Assembly (NCBI GenBank): GCA_009746045.1 | Contig: RPFO01000436.1 | Span: 117,501-181,500, forward strand | Length of the DNA: 64,000 nucleotides | Origin: Mesostigma viride | Lineage: Eukaryota; Streptophyta; Mesostigmatophyceae; Mesostigmatales; Mesostigmataceae | Direction: 5' to 3' | In this document: positions 11,559-22,323 of the stretch, piece after piece | How the letters are laid out: each line of letters starts with the position of its first letter | Numbering within the stretch: position 1 is the first letter of the stretch | Notes under the pieces: generated by a model | Databases searched by the model: none | Seen by the model: the letters and a program-made list of their open reading frames with translations, nothing else | Told to the model about the DNA's origin: nothing | Translations under genes and position numbers: made by a program

Positions 11559-12716
11559 TAAAAATATAATTACTTACAGCAGAGTGAAATCACTCAAACC
11601 AAAGCAAACGCCCAGCTATAAACCTATATACAGAGCCATGTCAAAGCTCTATACTACGATAAGACCAATGGAAACGCCTAACGGGAGGAACCTAATAGCC
11701 CTGCTGCACCGCAAAATCAGCCCGCGTACGGCGGAGCATGATGTCAGCCATGGCCCGAGTCAGCGCCACCGACAGGCGCTGACGCCAATATGACGTCCAG
11801 GTCCGCGCCGACCATGGGGCCCGCTGGCCCTCCAGGTCCAGCCGGTCCTCCCGGAGCCGGCAACACTCCTTGAAGAAGGCGGAGGTCAGGGGCCCCATGG
11901 CCCCAAACTCCTCCAGGACAAAGGGCACCACACGATGGTGCCCGACGTCGCCGTAGGCCAGGAGCTTGGCCCGCTCCGCCCGGTCCGCCGTGTAACCTGC
12001 CGTGAGGGAGGCCCCAGCCACGTGGCTAAGAGCCAAGGGCCGCGCCACCGAAACGTCAATAAGCAGATGCCGGCCACCCCCTCAAAGTCCAGCACCACGA
12101 TGTCAGGCCGGTGGTTGGGGGAATAGAAGGCAGCGCCATCCGCATCCTCGGACCGGATGTTCGCGTGGGGGAAAACCGACCGAATCATGGCGAGCACCAC
12201 CGTCAGGAGGACAGTGTGCAAATACAAATACCAATTCTGATTCTGTTGGCCCCCATGCAGGCAAGGTAGTGAGTCCCCGTGGGATCCAGCGGCTGCCCAC
12301 AGCTACCACAAGGCCGCCCGGCCGGAACAAGAGGCTGCGGGGCAAATAGCTGGTGCCGGAGCGCCACCGAGTAGTGGCTGGGAGCCAAGGCGAATGGGGG
12401 GGCCATGGGAAGAGCACGAAGGTACGCCGAGCCCACACTCCGCAAGGAAAGCGAGAACAGCCACGCACGTCCCTGGGCGTTGAGGTCCGCGAAAAGAGCA
12501 ATCCAATCAGCCGTGTGCAGAATACCCGCGTAGGTTTTCTGGTGTTTATCGATGACGCGAGCAGGGAATGCGGCGGGAGATTGAACGGAGGCGACCGAGG
12601 GAGTGCCGCGAGGGAGGTGGCGCTGTACCGCCTGAGCGGCACGGACGGGAGAACAGGCCTGCTGGATCTCAGCAGAGGCCTCCTGGATGGCAGTGACGAA
12701 GGGCAAAGGGCTGCTT
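11559..12716 (-). mobile_element. RING/REL-type LINE, 5'-truncated copy M1
   Basis: Near-identical to the 3' 1.1 kb of copy M2 but keeps about 54 nt (near 12513-12566) that M2 lacks in frame. It encodes the end of the post-RT region and the nuclease-like domain, with frame breaks at G-runs. Both flanks carry the AAGATATAT target motif. Confidence 0.75.
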
Positions 12717-12727
12717 AAGATATATAT

Positions 12728-15700
12728 TAAAAATATAATTACTTACAGCAGAGTGAAATCACTCAAACCAAAGCAAACGCCCAGCTATAAACCTATATAC
12801 AGAGCCATGTCAAAGCTCTATACTACGATAAGACCAATGGAAACGCCTAACGGGAGGAACCTAATAGCCCTGCTGCACCGCAAAATCAGCCCGCGTACGG
12901 CGGAGCATGATGTCAGCCATGGCCCGAGTCAGCGCCACCGACAAGCGCTGACGCCAATATGACGTCCAGGTCCGCGCCGACCATGGGGCCCGCTGGCCCT
13001 CCAGGTCCAGCCGGTCCTCCCGGAGCCGGCAACACTCCTTGAAGAAGGCGGAGGTCAGGGGCCCCATGGCCCCAAACTCCTCCAGGACAAAGGGCACCAC
13101 ACGATGGTGCCCGACGTCGCCGTAGGCCAGGAGCTTGGCCCGCTCCGCCCGGTCCGCCGTGTAACCTGCCGTGAGGGAGGCCCCAGCCACGTGGCTAAGA
13201 GCCAAGGGCCGCGCCACCGAAACGTCAATAAGCAGATGCCGGCCACCCCCCTCAAAGTCCAGCACCACGATGTCAGGCCGGTGGTTGGGGGAATAGAAGG
13301 CAGCGCCATCCGCATCCTCGGACCGGATGTTCGCGTGGGGGAAAACCGACCGAATCATGGCGAGCACCACCGTCAGGAGGACAGTGTGCAAATACAAATA
13401 CCAATTCTGATTCTGTTGGCCCCCATGCAGGCAAGGTAGTGAGTCCCCGTGGGATCCAGCGGCTGCCCACAGCTACCACAAGGCCGCCCGGCCGGAACAA
13501 GAGGCTGCGGGGCAAATAGCTGGTGCCGGAGCGCCACCGAGTAGTGGCTGGGAGCCAAGGCGAATGGGGGGGCCATGGGAAGAGCACGAAGGTACGCCGA
13601 GCCCACACTCCGCAAGGAAAGCGAGAACAGCCACGCACGTCCCTGGGCGTTGAGGTCCCCGAAAAGAGCAATCCAATGCCGGAATGCGGCGGGAGATTGA
13701 ACGGAGGCGACCGAGGGAGTGCCGCGAGGGAGGTGGCGCTGTACCGCCTGAGCGGCACGGACGGGAGAACAGGCCTGCTGGATCTCAGCATAGGCCTCCT
13801 GGATGGCGGTGACGAAGGGCAAAGGGCTGCTGGGGTCCAGGAGGTCAGGCGCTGCCGTTGCCAAAAGGGGCAGGAGCCGGCAGCTTTCCGCCCACGACTG
13901 AGCGACGGAGCCCAAAAATGCTGCTGGGGCCAGCCGGGCGGCACGAGTCAGACCGCAGCCACCCATCCGTGCAGGCAGGGAGGCAATGCGAATAGCATGT
14001 GGCGGGAGGTCGGGGCCCGGGACCAGCTGCGCCAAGGCCGACTGGATGCGTTCGTCGTGGCCCTCGGCGGCCAGCCGGACCTGAGCCGGAAGAGCGCCCC
14101 GGAGCCAGTGAACGACGCGAGGGTGAGCGCAAAACCACAGAAGCAGACCCTTGGTCTGCGAATCATGAAGGCGCGCAATCAAGGGCAGTACCTCAGTGCG
14201 TGCCTCGAGGGCGGCCCGCAGAGCATCGATGACAAACGCGGGGTCGCCAACCGGAACGCCGAGGACATCCAACCCATGGAGGCGCTCGTCCCGGCCCAAG
14301 AGCTGGGGCGGAAAGCCGGAGCAATCACCTTGGGGCGAGTACACCGCGCACTTGGCCAGGGTCAACTGGAGGTTGATGTCGGCCACCGCGGTCTGCAGTG
14401 CCAGCAGAGCCGCGGTGGTGTCCGGCACAGGGCCCAGAAGGTAGATATCATCCAAGTAGGCCTGAATAGCGACCGCCGGGTGGGCAGCATGGACCGCTTG
14501 GAGGCAACCCTGGAGGGGGGCGGCAAAGTACAGGGGTCCCAGGGGGTCCCCTTGCTGGGTGCCCGACCGCGACAGCAGGCCGCCGCGAGTGCCGTCCTCC
14601 ATGATGTGAACCAGTTGGCCGGGCTGGCCGTAGCACACGGCTGTCCAAGCGTACAAGTCCTCGAAGGACTCCATGACGGCCGCAAACATGCTGGCGCGGG
14701 ACAGACTGTTGAACGCGTTGTGGCAGTCGACCTTGACGACAGCGTGGGTGGGGTGGGCCTCGAGGTAGGCCTGCACCGAATGGATGAGGATATCCGCCCC
14801 GCCTGGAGTCGTCACCCCCAGCTGGGCCGCCACCGAGGTCTCACCCGCTGCGAGGGGCGGGCAGAAAAAGGCACGGAGCTCGGGCGCCTTTTGGCGGCAG
14901 ATCACTTTGCCCACGAGCTTGCGGAGCACCTCACCGCAGGCGATCGGGCGCACCTTGCCCTCGGGGGGGGCAAGACACCCTTGAGCAGAGCGAGGAGGCG
15001 AGCGCCCGCTAACCACTCGCGCGCAGCGGGAGGAACGCGACCAGCCGCCAGGTCAATGAGGGTGTCAAAGAGAATGTCCTCGCCCCCATGCCCCACCAGG
15101 ACCTCCAAGTGCTCGTAGCGCCAGCCCGACGGCCCGGTAGAGGAAGCCCGCGGGACCGCACGCATCACCTCCAGGAAGCAGTCGCGGTCCAGCCGGAGGG
15201 GGGCCGGCAGGGGGTCCGGCACGGGCAGCTGGAATCCGGGCTCCGCAGGGTGAAGAGCCTCCAAGGCCGCCAGGGTAGCCGCATTGGCGGGGGCCAGCTT
15301 GGCCATTTCCAAGCGGGTCATGGCCCGGCTGAGCTGCCCCTCGCGGACGAGGCGGATGACGTCGGCGGCCACCCGCTCGAAGTTGACCTCCCCCGACAGC
15401 CGGGCCGTGCGCGGGGGCGGCACGCCAAACAGCCCCTCCCAGTCCCCCTGCAGAAAGCGTCGGCAACGGGCAATAACCGCACCCTGGAGGCCGCGCACAC
15501 CACGCCCGAGAGGGGTGAGGAGCAGGCGGGGGGTCACCATGTGCAGTTTAAAGCCCAGCGGGTCGTCCGGAGCGGCGTGCATGCGCCGGAGAGAAACGAT
15601 TGCACATTGCGCGAAAAGGCTACGCGCGCGGTGGGGGAGGTCGGTCAGGGTAGACGTCGGGTTGATGGCGCATGCATCCCAGGGAACCGTGTCAAGCCAA

Positions 15701-16528
15701 CGCCAACTGGCCGAGTAGTCGGGCGGCGGGGGCTGGGAGCCGGTGGGAGCCGAGGCGGGAGGGGGGAGGGGGCCGGGACTGCTGGCCGGTTGAGGGGCCG
15801 TTGAGCAACACAGGCGCGCGCGTGCTGAGCGCGCCCGTGAATGGAGTACACCCGCTGGCAGTGAGCTTCCGGGCACCGGTAACAGCTCATGGCCTGCAGA
15901 TCCGCCGCGCCGAGATCGGGGTGCACAGCGCGAAGGTGCTGGCAGAGGAGGTTACGGTTGTGGAACACACCAGCACACGGGGACCCCGTGGGAAGCAGCA
16001 CGGCACACCGGTGAAGGCCGTCGGCGGGCGCTGAGTGGCGGGGAGCGGCGCCAGCAAAGGCAGGACGTGGGGCCTGCGGCGTCTCCCTAGCCGGGCCGGC
16101 AGGCGCGCGCACCACGACCCGACCAGCGCCCGGCATGCCCGCCGGGGCCACGGAGGAGGCAGTGCCCACCGGGGAGACCCCCAGCGGAGGGGGATCGAGA
16201 ACGCCGGCGCCCCTCCCAGGGGGACTCGCCAGCGCGCCCGCGACCACCCCAGGCCCCGGCAACGAGCTGGCCGGGGGCGGCGGCCGAGGGGTCGGGGAGG
16301 CAGCTGGCCCCGGGGCCCGGTGGGGACCCGGCAGGGGACCCAGCGAGACCGGGGGCGGGCCGAGAGGAAGCGCAGTCCCAGGGGGCGGCACAACAGCCCG
16401 GCACAACGGGCAGCGCGGCACGGAGTGGAGCAAGCTGCGCGCGATGCACGCTTGATGGAATGTGTGGCCGCACGCGGGCAGGCGACACAAGCCATCCCCC
16501 GGCCGGAAGGGCTCAAGGCAGATGGATT
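12728..16528 (-). mobile_element. RING/REL-type LINE, near full-length copy M2
   Basis: About 3.8 kb, minus strand. In coding order: a RING-H2-like finger missing only its first cysteine (CLEPFRPGDGLCRLPACGH, then FHQAC, then CPLC; 16525-16405); a proline-rich linker; C2H2-like fingers (about 16000-15830); a reverse transcriptase with KVDCHNAFNS, GTQQGDPLGP and YLDD (about 14960-14400); a CxxC...H...C zinc motif (about 13490-13430); and a PD-(D/E)xK-like region with RPDIVV, LLIDVSV and a downstream AERAKLLAYG (13290-13120). The element ends with a 3' UTR. At least three frame changes (near 15.7, 15.0 and 13.4 kb) make this copy defective. The 5' end is truncated inside the RING finger. The layout is that of LINEs using a restriction-enzyme-like endonuclease; the RING finger is unusual. 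Confidence 0.82.
12861..16528 (-). pseudogene. Frameshifted ORF of REL-type LINE: RING-H2, C2H2, RT, CCHC-like, PD-(D/E)xK
   Basis: The polyprotein is spread over open segments 16490-15645, 15876-14902, 15016-13373 and 13397-12861 on the minus strand. RT motifs 1-5 are readable with catalytic YLDD intact. In copies P, M1 and M2 the frame differs at two G-runs (CMGG and DFEGG codons) by a single base, so slippage or recent indels explain the shifts. The stop follows a QQGY C-terminus. Function (established for such LINEs): target-primed reverse transcription. A working protein would need a copy without the shifts. Confidence 0.75.
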
Positions 16529-17062
16529 AAGATATATATGGCTAGGCTACAGCTGGTACATGGCATCTCAGCAGTCAGAGTAGCTCCCTGCTTGGGCGAA
16601 GCATTGCTACAGCTATTGCAAGGGCTGGTGTGGGCCCATCACGTAGGCATACATGGCCACGTCACTAAGCTTTCTAGTCTATACTGCTATATATTCCCTA
16701 GGCTGGGGTGGCTGGGGTGGCTGGGGCGGTAGGGTTCGCCTGCCAGGGCTTGTGGGCGACGTAGATGTAGTCCGCCCCCTTCCAGTAGACCAGCTTAATT
16801 CTGCCCCGCCGTCTGCTGGAGCTGGAGGTAGGTCGGCCATAGCTCCCGTCGCCATTGTTGCTGCGTCAAGGTCAAGTCGTCGTCCAGCGTGTAGGAGGTC
16901 CCCCCAAGCCGCTTGCATGCGACGCTTGAGGAACTCCATCTTATCCGCCATGGTGTCAAAGGTGAGGAGCAAGGGGGAGGGGCCGGCCTTACCCGCCGCG
17001 AGCGGGGAAGGCGGGTAACCCCCCGCGGCTTGCCCTTACCAGTCGAGAGCCATGGGGACAAG

Positions 17063-17326
17063 CTTCGATCAGATTACTTGCCCACGCTCCTTGTTATGAT
17101 ATGCTCACATACGTCTTATTGCACCCACAGATTGCCGGATCGTTAGCGTGTCCGTTTAGCTAGCGCGCCCGAATGCAGCTCAGTGGCATGCCTTTGCATG
17201 GCATGAAGGAGACTGGGGGTCTCTGCCCTTTCTCCTGTTGTTCACACACAGGGATTAAAAGCACTTCGGTGCTGAGTCCGTGACTCCCCAACGGGAGCAC
17301 GTGTTTAATTAATTAATTAATGGGCC
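17063..17326 (+). mobile_element. Nested 5'-truncated LINE 3' end in copy D ORF1
   Basis: Flanked by an 8-bp duplication GGGACAAG (17055-17062 and 17327-17334). Its 3' end points rightward, with ACTCCCCAACGGGAG at 17283-17297 and a (TTAA)n tail to about 17320. It is the inverted homologue of 5041-5290. It supplies the premature stop of the 353-codon ORF1 fragment upstream. Confidence 0.75.
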
Positions 17327-18378
17327 GGGACAAGGATTTTGTTCTCAAACGCCAGGGCAAGGGTCTCGGAGGTCTCGTCCTGCAGCTGGTCGAAGTGCTT
17401 GACTATGACGTTCAGGCTGCGCTTGTCGAGCTCGGCCTCCTCGCGGAGGTCCAGCGTCTGCTGCGATGCTGGGCGGCGATGGCGGAGGTGGTGGTGGTGG
17501 TGTGGTTCATCAGCATGGCTGCCCAGGTCTGGGTGGGAGGGGCATCGCCGGCAGCCGGGCCAGCAGGGGCTGGCCGGGCGGCGATGTCCTTCACCGCCTG
17601 GGCAGTGATGCCTGCAGTGTTTTGCAGGCATCCGATGGCGATGGCATTGTGCTGCAGGCGCTTGTCGATGGCGAGCAGCTGGGCGGTGCTCAAGGGCGTC
17701 GGTGGTGCATGGTGGAGGTGGAGGCGAGGAGCTTGGAGGTGGCGATGGTGGTGGAGGAGAGGAGGGGAAGCTTGGCGCAGCCAGCGTGCCGCCCATGGCC
17801 GCCACATCTGCGGCGAGTGGTGTCACGTGCTGCATGAGGGCCTGGTTGATGATGGAGCGGATTTCGGAGGTGGAATGCATGGAAGTGGGAGCCCAGATCT
17901 CGGCGACAGGGCGCCCGATGAGGGAGCAGAGGGGGAGGAGCTGAAGGCGGGGGCAGGGGAAGCTGGACAGATCCGGCGTGAAAGCACCGACCATGCGGCC
18001 AGGCGGAATGAGGCGACCTTGGACGCGAAGGTGCTGGCACAGGGCAAGAAGCGAGGTGCGCGACCCGTAGAACAGGGCGCTCATAAACTGGGTGGGAGCT
18101 GCCTGGCAGCTTGTCCACCATGTGGCTGAGTTGACGTCAAAGTCGATTTCTTTCCAGCTCGGCTCGGCAGGGGGTGGATCCTCAGGGCGGCTGCGTTTAG
18201 TAGGCTCAGGCGATGCAGAGGGCGAGGCAAGCCCGGGAGGGGGCTGAGCAACCACCAGTGCGCGACTAGTGTCACCGCTGCCTTCCGGGCCTGAGGGTGA
18301 AGCTGCAGCCGGAGTTGCAGACGTATTAAGTAGCGCAGACGCCAGGCTGCGTTGCGTGGAAGAGCGTTTGCTCGTCAT
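17317..18378 (-). pseudogene. L1 ORF1p-like protein, N-terminal part (copy D)
   Basis: 353 open codons from ATG at 18378, the longest intact ORF1 segment in the window. It has a serine/proline-rich head, a conserved middle shared with copy A (SALFYGSR and LCQHLRVQG segments), a low-complexity proline/serine stretch, and an alpha-helical run. It is then cut by the insertion at 17063-17326; the RRM/CTD part continues at about 17054-16690. By analogy to L1 ORF1p it would bind RNA as a chaperone. No zinc knuckle is visible. Confidence 0.6.
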
Positions 18379-18699
18379 ATATTGCGTTATAGCTTCGGGA
18401 AATTATATCAGTGTGTGCGTCTTAGAAAGACGAAGCAATTGTGATATTCACAGCCGAATTCAGTGCCCAAACGTGAAAGTTATGAGCTCCGCCGTCAGCC
18501 ATGGCTACCTTGTGGCTCGTGGCATGCCCGATTGCCCATATCCATCCCATCCCCTCCCATCCCACTCGACTGTACTGAGGACTATTTATGCTCGCGTAAC
18601 GCGCTGTTACGCGTTATTTAATGAATTAAAATGATTATGCAGACGGTTAATTAATTAATTCTGCATGATGATGCAGACGTACGGTTAATTGATTAATTA

Positions 18700-20110
18700 A
18701 TTAAACGGTAACAGCGTCCTGATCTTCGTCGACTTCATCAAGGCTTTTGATTCTTTCTGTCCTCTGGGACGCTCTATGGGCTGTCCTTGCTCGCGCTCGC
18801 GTCCCCACCCCCCTGATGTACCGACATCCGCACGCTGTATGAGGGGTCGGCCACTTCGGTGCGCACTCAACACGGCTTTACCCTGCCATGCCCACTGCAG
18901 ACCGGCGTCTGGCCGCCGGGTTGCGTGACTTGCGTCCTGTCGCTGTACCTGTTTATTATTGTAGTGGATTATGTTATGCGCCAGGCCGGCACGTGCTCCG
19001 GCTTTGCTAGCATTGCAGGCCGTGCCCCTGGCCTAGCGATCACGAACGAGCTTGGGGAAGGGGGGCCGACTAACAAGCAGAATTTACTAGCTAACCACTG
19101 AGCTAGCCTCATTTATGCCGACGACATCACGCTCATCGAGAAGCCGGAGTCTGCCCAACTTTGGCTGGACTGCCTCGGGCGCGCTCGAGGCTCGGGCGGT
19201 TGGTCTAGAAATCAGCCCCAAAACGGAGGCCGGCCTGGCCCTCAGCATGGCAGGGCCGGCCCCCACCCACACTCCGGCTCTTAGACGACACTGAGGTCAA
19301 CTATACCCTACTTCAGGCCACTTCAAGCTGCTCGGCAGTTGGCTTCCGGCCCGACTGCGAGGACGACCTGACGACACGGATCGGCATGGCGTGGGCGCAA
19401 CTCCATGACCAGCCGCTGGTGGAGCAACCCCGCCCTACCCCGGATCGTCAAGCGTGACCTCTACAAGGTCGTCATTCTGAGGATCCTGACCTACGGCGCC
19501 GAGTCCTGGACACTGACGCAGGAGCTGGAGCAACGACTCGACGGCGCCGTCACCAAGATGCTGCGCCAGGCCCCTTTGGTTTGCACATTAGTAATGAGGA
19601 TTTGTACGCTGATTTGCCCTATGCCTCCCACATTCTTAGGCACAGGCGCCTGGGCCTAGCCGGGCACCTGGCCCGCACAGATCAGGTAGACACATCAGAT
19701 AGACTAGCTGGCACAAAGCCCGCCCAGCCTGGGCGATATGTCCTCACCTGGCGTGCCCCAGGCCGCGCGCGGCAGGGCCGCCACCCGTGGACTTTTCGTG
19801 ATAGACTCGGCATGGACATGTGCTACACTAGACGTGACGGGCTCACACCCGGGCAGCCTCCTGGTTTGTCTGTAATATGGAGGCAGATGGTGCGCAAGGA
19901 TAGATGGCAAGTAGTGATAAAGGAGACCACCCCCAAGTCTGTGGGGGCTCCGCGTGTGACCGCGTATGGCATTCATAGTGATTCGGGCCGTGGTGCCCAC
20001 AACCCTGTATCTAGGACCTAGATTGCTTACACCATCCATTCCATCCCATGTTCCCCTCCGGCGCCCACTGAGGACTTATGCTCACGTGACGCAGTCACGT
20101 ACGTGTCTAT
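18700..20110 (+). pseudogene. Degenerate RT-coding LINE, plus-strand copy
   Basis: Multiply frameshifted, but RT blocks are clear: VDFIKAFDS (about 18730), YLFIIVVDYVMRQ (about 18945), LIYADDITLIE (about 19110), then RILTYGAESWTL (about 19480) and a LAGHLARTDQVDT/RKDRWQVV tail (19655-19920). The 3' UTR ends in a hairpin (20084-20100) and a TTAA-rich tail near 20110. It is a LINE family distinct from the YLDD element, judged by the YADD motif and a different C-terminus. Confidence 0.75.
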
Positions 20111-20136
20111 TAGTTAATTAATTCAATGCACAAGGC

Positions 20137-20266
20137 TACACATTTCCATCTCCATTCATATTCATCATCCTGAACGACTCGAAAACGCGGACAAGATAAC
20201 GGCAGGCTCGAGCTACTATGGTCCGGATTCTCCCGATTTCTGGCCTGCGCTGGTTGTCTCCTTGAT
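20137..20266. repeat. About 130-bp dispersed repeat, copy 1
   Basis: Nearly identical to 34979-35109 (one or two mismatches per 20 bases at the left edge, otherwise close). On the minus strand it contains a GTTCGAGTC stretch that resembles an RNA polymerase III B-box, so a SINE-like origin is possible but unproven. Confidence 0.65.
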
Positions 20267-21925
20267 ATTAAATTAAAATTAAATTAAATTAAATGATAAC
20301 ATGACTCCGTTGGGAGATCATGTAGCACGTACTCCACTGCTGGTGGGTGGGGGTCAGCGGAGCCGCGAAAACTAAGTAAGTTAACTTAATCTAAGCTAAG
20401 ATAAGCCACCAAAATCCTAGACACTCTACTCAGCAAAGCGCCCCTCCCTCCTGGGGGGGGCGGGGCTTGCCCACAGGGGCTGGCGTGCGGGCCTTGGCAA
20501 TGGTCTGCCACCTCTTCTTGTCCTGCATAGCAGTCCAAGCAAGAGAGTGGGAGGAAATGCGGTGTTCAAACTGGGCTGGGACCACTCGGTCGGCCAGCAA
20601 CTGATCTGTATTAAACTCGTGCTCCCGTTGGTGAGTCACGGAGCATTAACCCCGATGGATGGATGGATGGGTACGCGCAATCCTACCGGTCGAATCTATC
20701 TACAAAAACAGGCCAACTCTATATCTATGGTGCCCTCTACCCTAGGGGTCTTGTCTAGCATGCTTCCCGCGTTTGCAAACACGCTGGCGCTTCCCCATGG
20801 GAGGGGGGTCGTTGTCCCGTGAACTGATCTGTATAGCTCATGGCAGGTCTACCAGCCCTGCGGGGCTTGTCCTTGGGGCCAGGCCAGGTCAGGATATGCC
20901 GCCCTGGCTGGCCAAGCTGCTGGGGGCCGGCCAGACCAAAGGGCGGTGTCTACCTGTCTGGTTCGAGCAAGATGTCCTACAAGTGCTATCCTACGCTGCC
21001 TAATCTCATCCGAAATACGGGGCATACTAATATATTCAGACTCTACGATCTATACGTGGAAAACCCTACGTTCAGGACCTGTCGGAGCATCCTGGTTACT
21101 GAGCCGTTCACCTGGGTGACCAGCTGGTCCGAGAGCGTCCATGCCAGACAGTCCAGCCAGTTCTGAATGTGCTCAGGGTGCTCAATGAGGGTGGCATCAT
21201 CCGCATAAATCAAGTCGGACAGGCGGTAACCAGGGCCGCCGCCGCCCTCACTGCGGTAATTAAGGATGTCCAAGCCAGGCTCGAACCCTTTAAGGGCGGC
21301 AAAGCGTGCATGTGCCTGGCGCATGACGTGATCAACGACAATAATGAACAGATATGGGGACAGGGCACAACCTTGCCACACCCCGTTGTGAAGGGGAAAT
21401 GGTGGGGTGGTGTCTTCCGCAGTCCGCACTACTGCCTGTGAACCCTCATACAGCCGGCGAATGGCAGCAATAAATGCTGGTGGCACGCGGTCCAGAGCCA
21501 GAATGGCCCAAAGAGCCCCCAAGAGGACCGTGTCAAAAGCCTTGACATAGTCGACAACTATGAAGACCAGCGGAAAACCGTCAGGGCGAATGCGACGCAC
21601 CTCCTCCACCAGCCGGCGCGCGACAAACACAGCCATGGCAGTGTTACGGCCACGACGAAAATCCATCTGAGACTCACCCAGGTGTGAGTCCAGCGCAGCA
21701 CGGAGCCGATGTAGCATCACATGCGCACGAAAACCTTCAGCGCGGCGCTCTGGAGGCAGACACCACGATTGTTACCGGGGTCAGCAGCAGAACCCTTCTT
21801 GTACAGCATGGCTCGGATGGCCGTCTGCCACTCAGCAGGCAGGGGCTCATCAGAGAGCGGATCACGAGCAGAACGAATATATGGGATGAGGTAACCCTGT
21901 AACAAGGAACTAGATAGCGGCATCC
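20267..21925 (-). pseudogene. RT-coding LINE, minus-strand copy
   Basis: RT is open over 21720-21043 (225 codons) with FIVVDYVKAFDTV, NGVWQGCALSPYLF and LIYADDATLIE. The segment upstream (21923-21717, another frame) carries the AADPGNNRGVCL region, so one frameshift separates them. The region after RT is shortened by a deletion. The C-terminus continues at 20640-20430 after a nested insertion. The 3' end at about 20270-20320 has the CTCCCAACGGAG hairpin and an (ATTTA)n tail, the same 3' end as the ORF1-only elements. Confidence 0.78.
20612..20821 (-). mobile_element. Nested short LINE 3' fragment with 13-bp TSD
   Basis: Flanked by AACTGATCTGTAT at 20599-20611 and 20822-20834. The left edge has the CTCCCGTTGGTGAG-type 3' hairpin, giving minus orientation. 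It interrupts the post-RT part of the surrounding LINE. Confidence 0.75.
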
Positions 21926-22018
21926 ATCCACCGCCATCCCATATTCATTTCCCAAAGGACTTATGCTCACGTGACACAGTTACGTGCATGTAAATTGATG
22001 GGATGGCGTGGATGGATG
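21921..22018. repeat. Foldback element around a LINE-type 3' hairpin
   Basis: The arms CATCCATCCACCGCCATCCC (21921-21940) and its near-perfect reverse complement (21998-22018, one indel) enclose a 55-nt loop. The loop itself contains the CACGTGAC...GTTACGTG hairpin seen at LINE 3' ends. Confidence 0.6.
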
Positions 22019-22323
22019 TAGCTATATAGTAATTCCTACTTACAGGGTTGTGGGCCCAAACCGCTATGCATGCCAACATGCGAAGCCCCCACTGACTTGG
22101 GGATGGTATCCTGCATGATCTACCTGCCACCGGTCCATTGCAATTCATGACTACTTTGTGCAGCGCATGCGATCTGTAATGGCTGACAGCATAATTGTGC
22201 GGCCTGCATGTTGACATGCATGCATGCAGACATGCATGAAGCTTCAGTTTTCACGCCTGCGATGGTTGTCTTATTGATGACCAATAAATTAGAAGCTGCG
22301 CTTGGTACTGCGCAGTGCGGTGA

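Larger units (their letters stand above)
10301..18540 (-). mobile_element. ORF1-only non-LTR retroelement, copy D, split by two nested insertions
   Basis: The (TTAA)n tail and a diverged hairpin (about 10301-10350) mark the 3' end. The 3' UTR runs to 10593 and resumes at 16529 after a 5.9-kb insertion bounded by AAGATATATATGGCT duplications. The ORF1 C-terminal part (about 17054-16690) is separated from its N-terminal part (18378-17335) by a second insert. The 5' flank to about 18540 mirrors that of copy A. Removing both inserts gives one colinear element of roughly 2.3 kb. Confidence 0.65.

Noticed and set aside
13523-15118. 531-codon plus-strand ORF
   Set aside because: Opposite-strand shadow of the RT-coding frame of the RING-LINE; RT motifs are on the minus strand.
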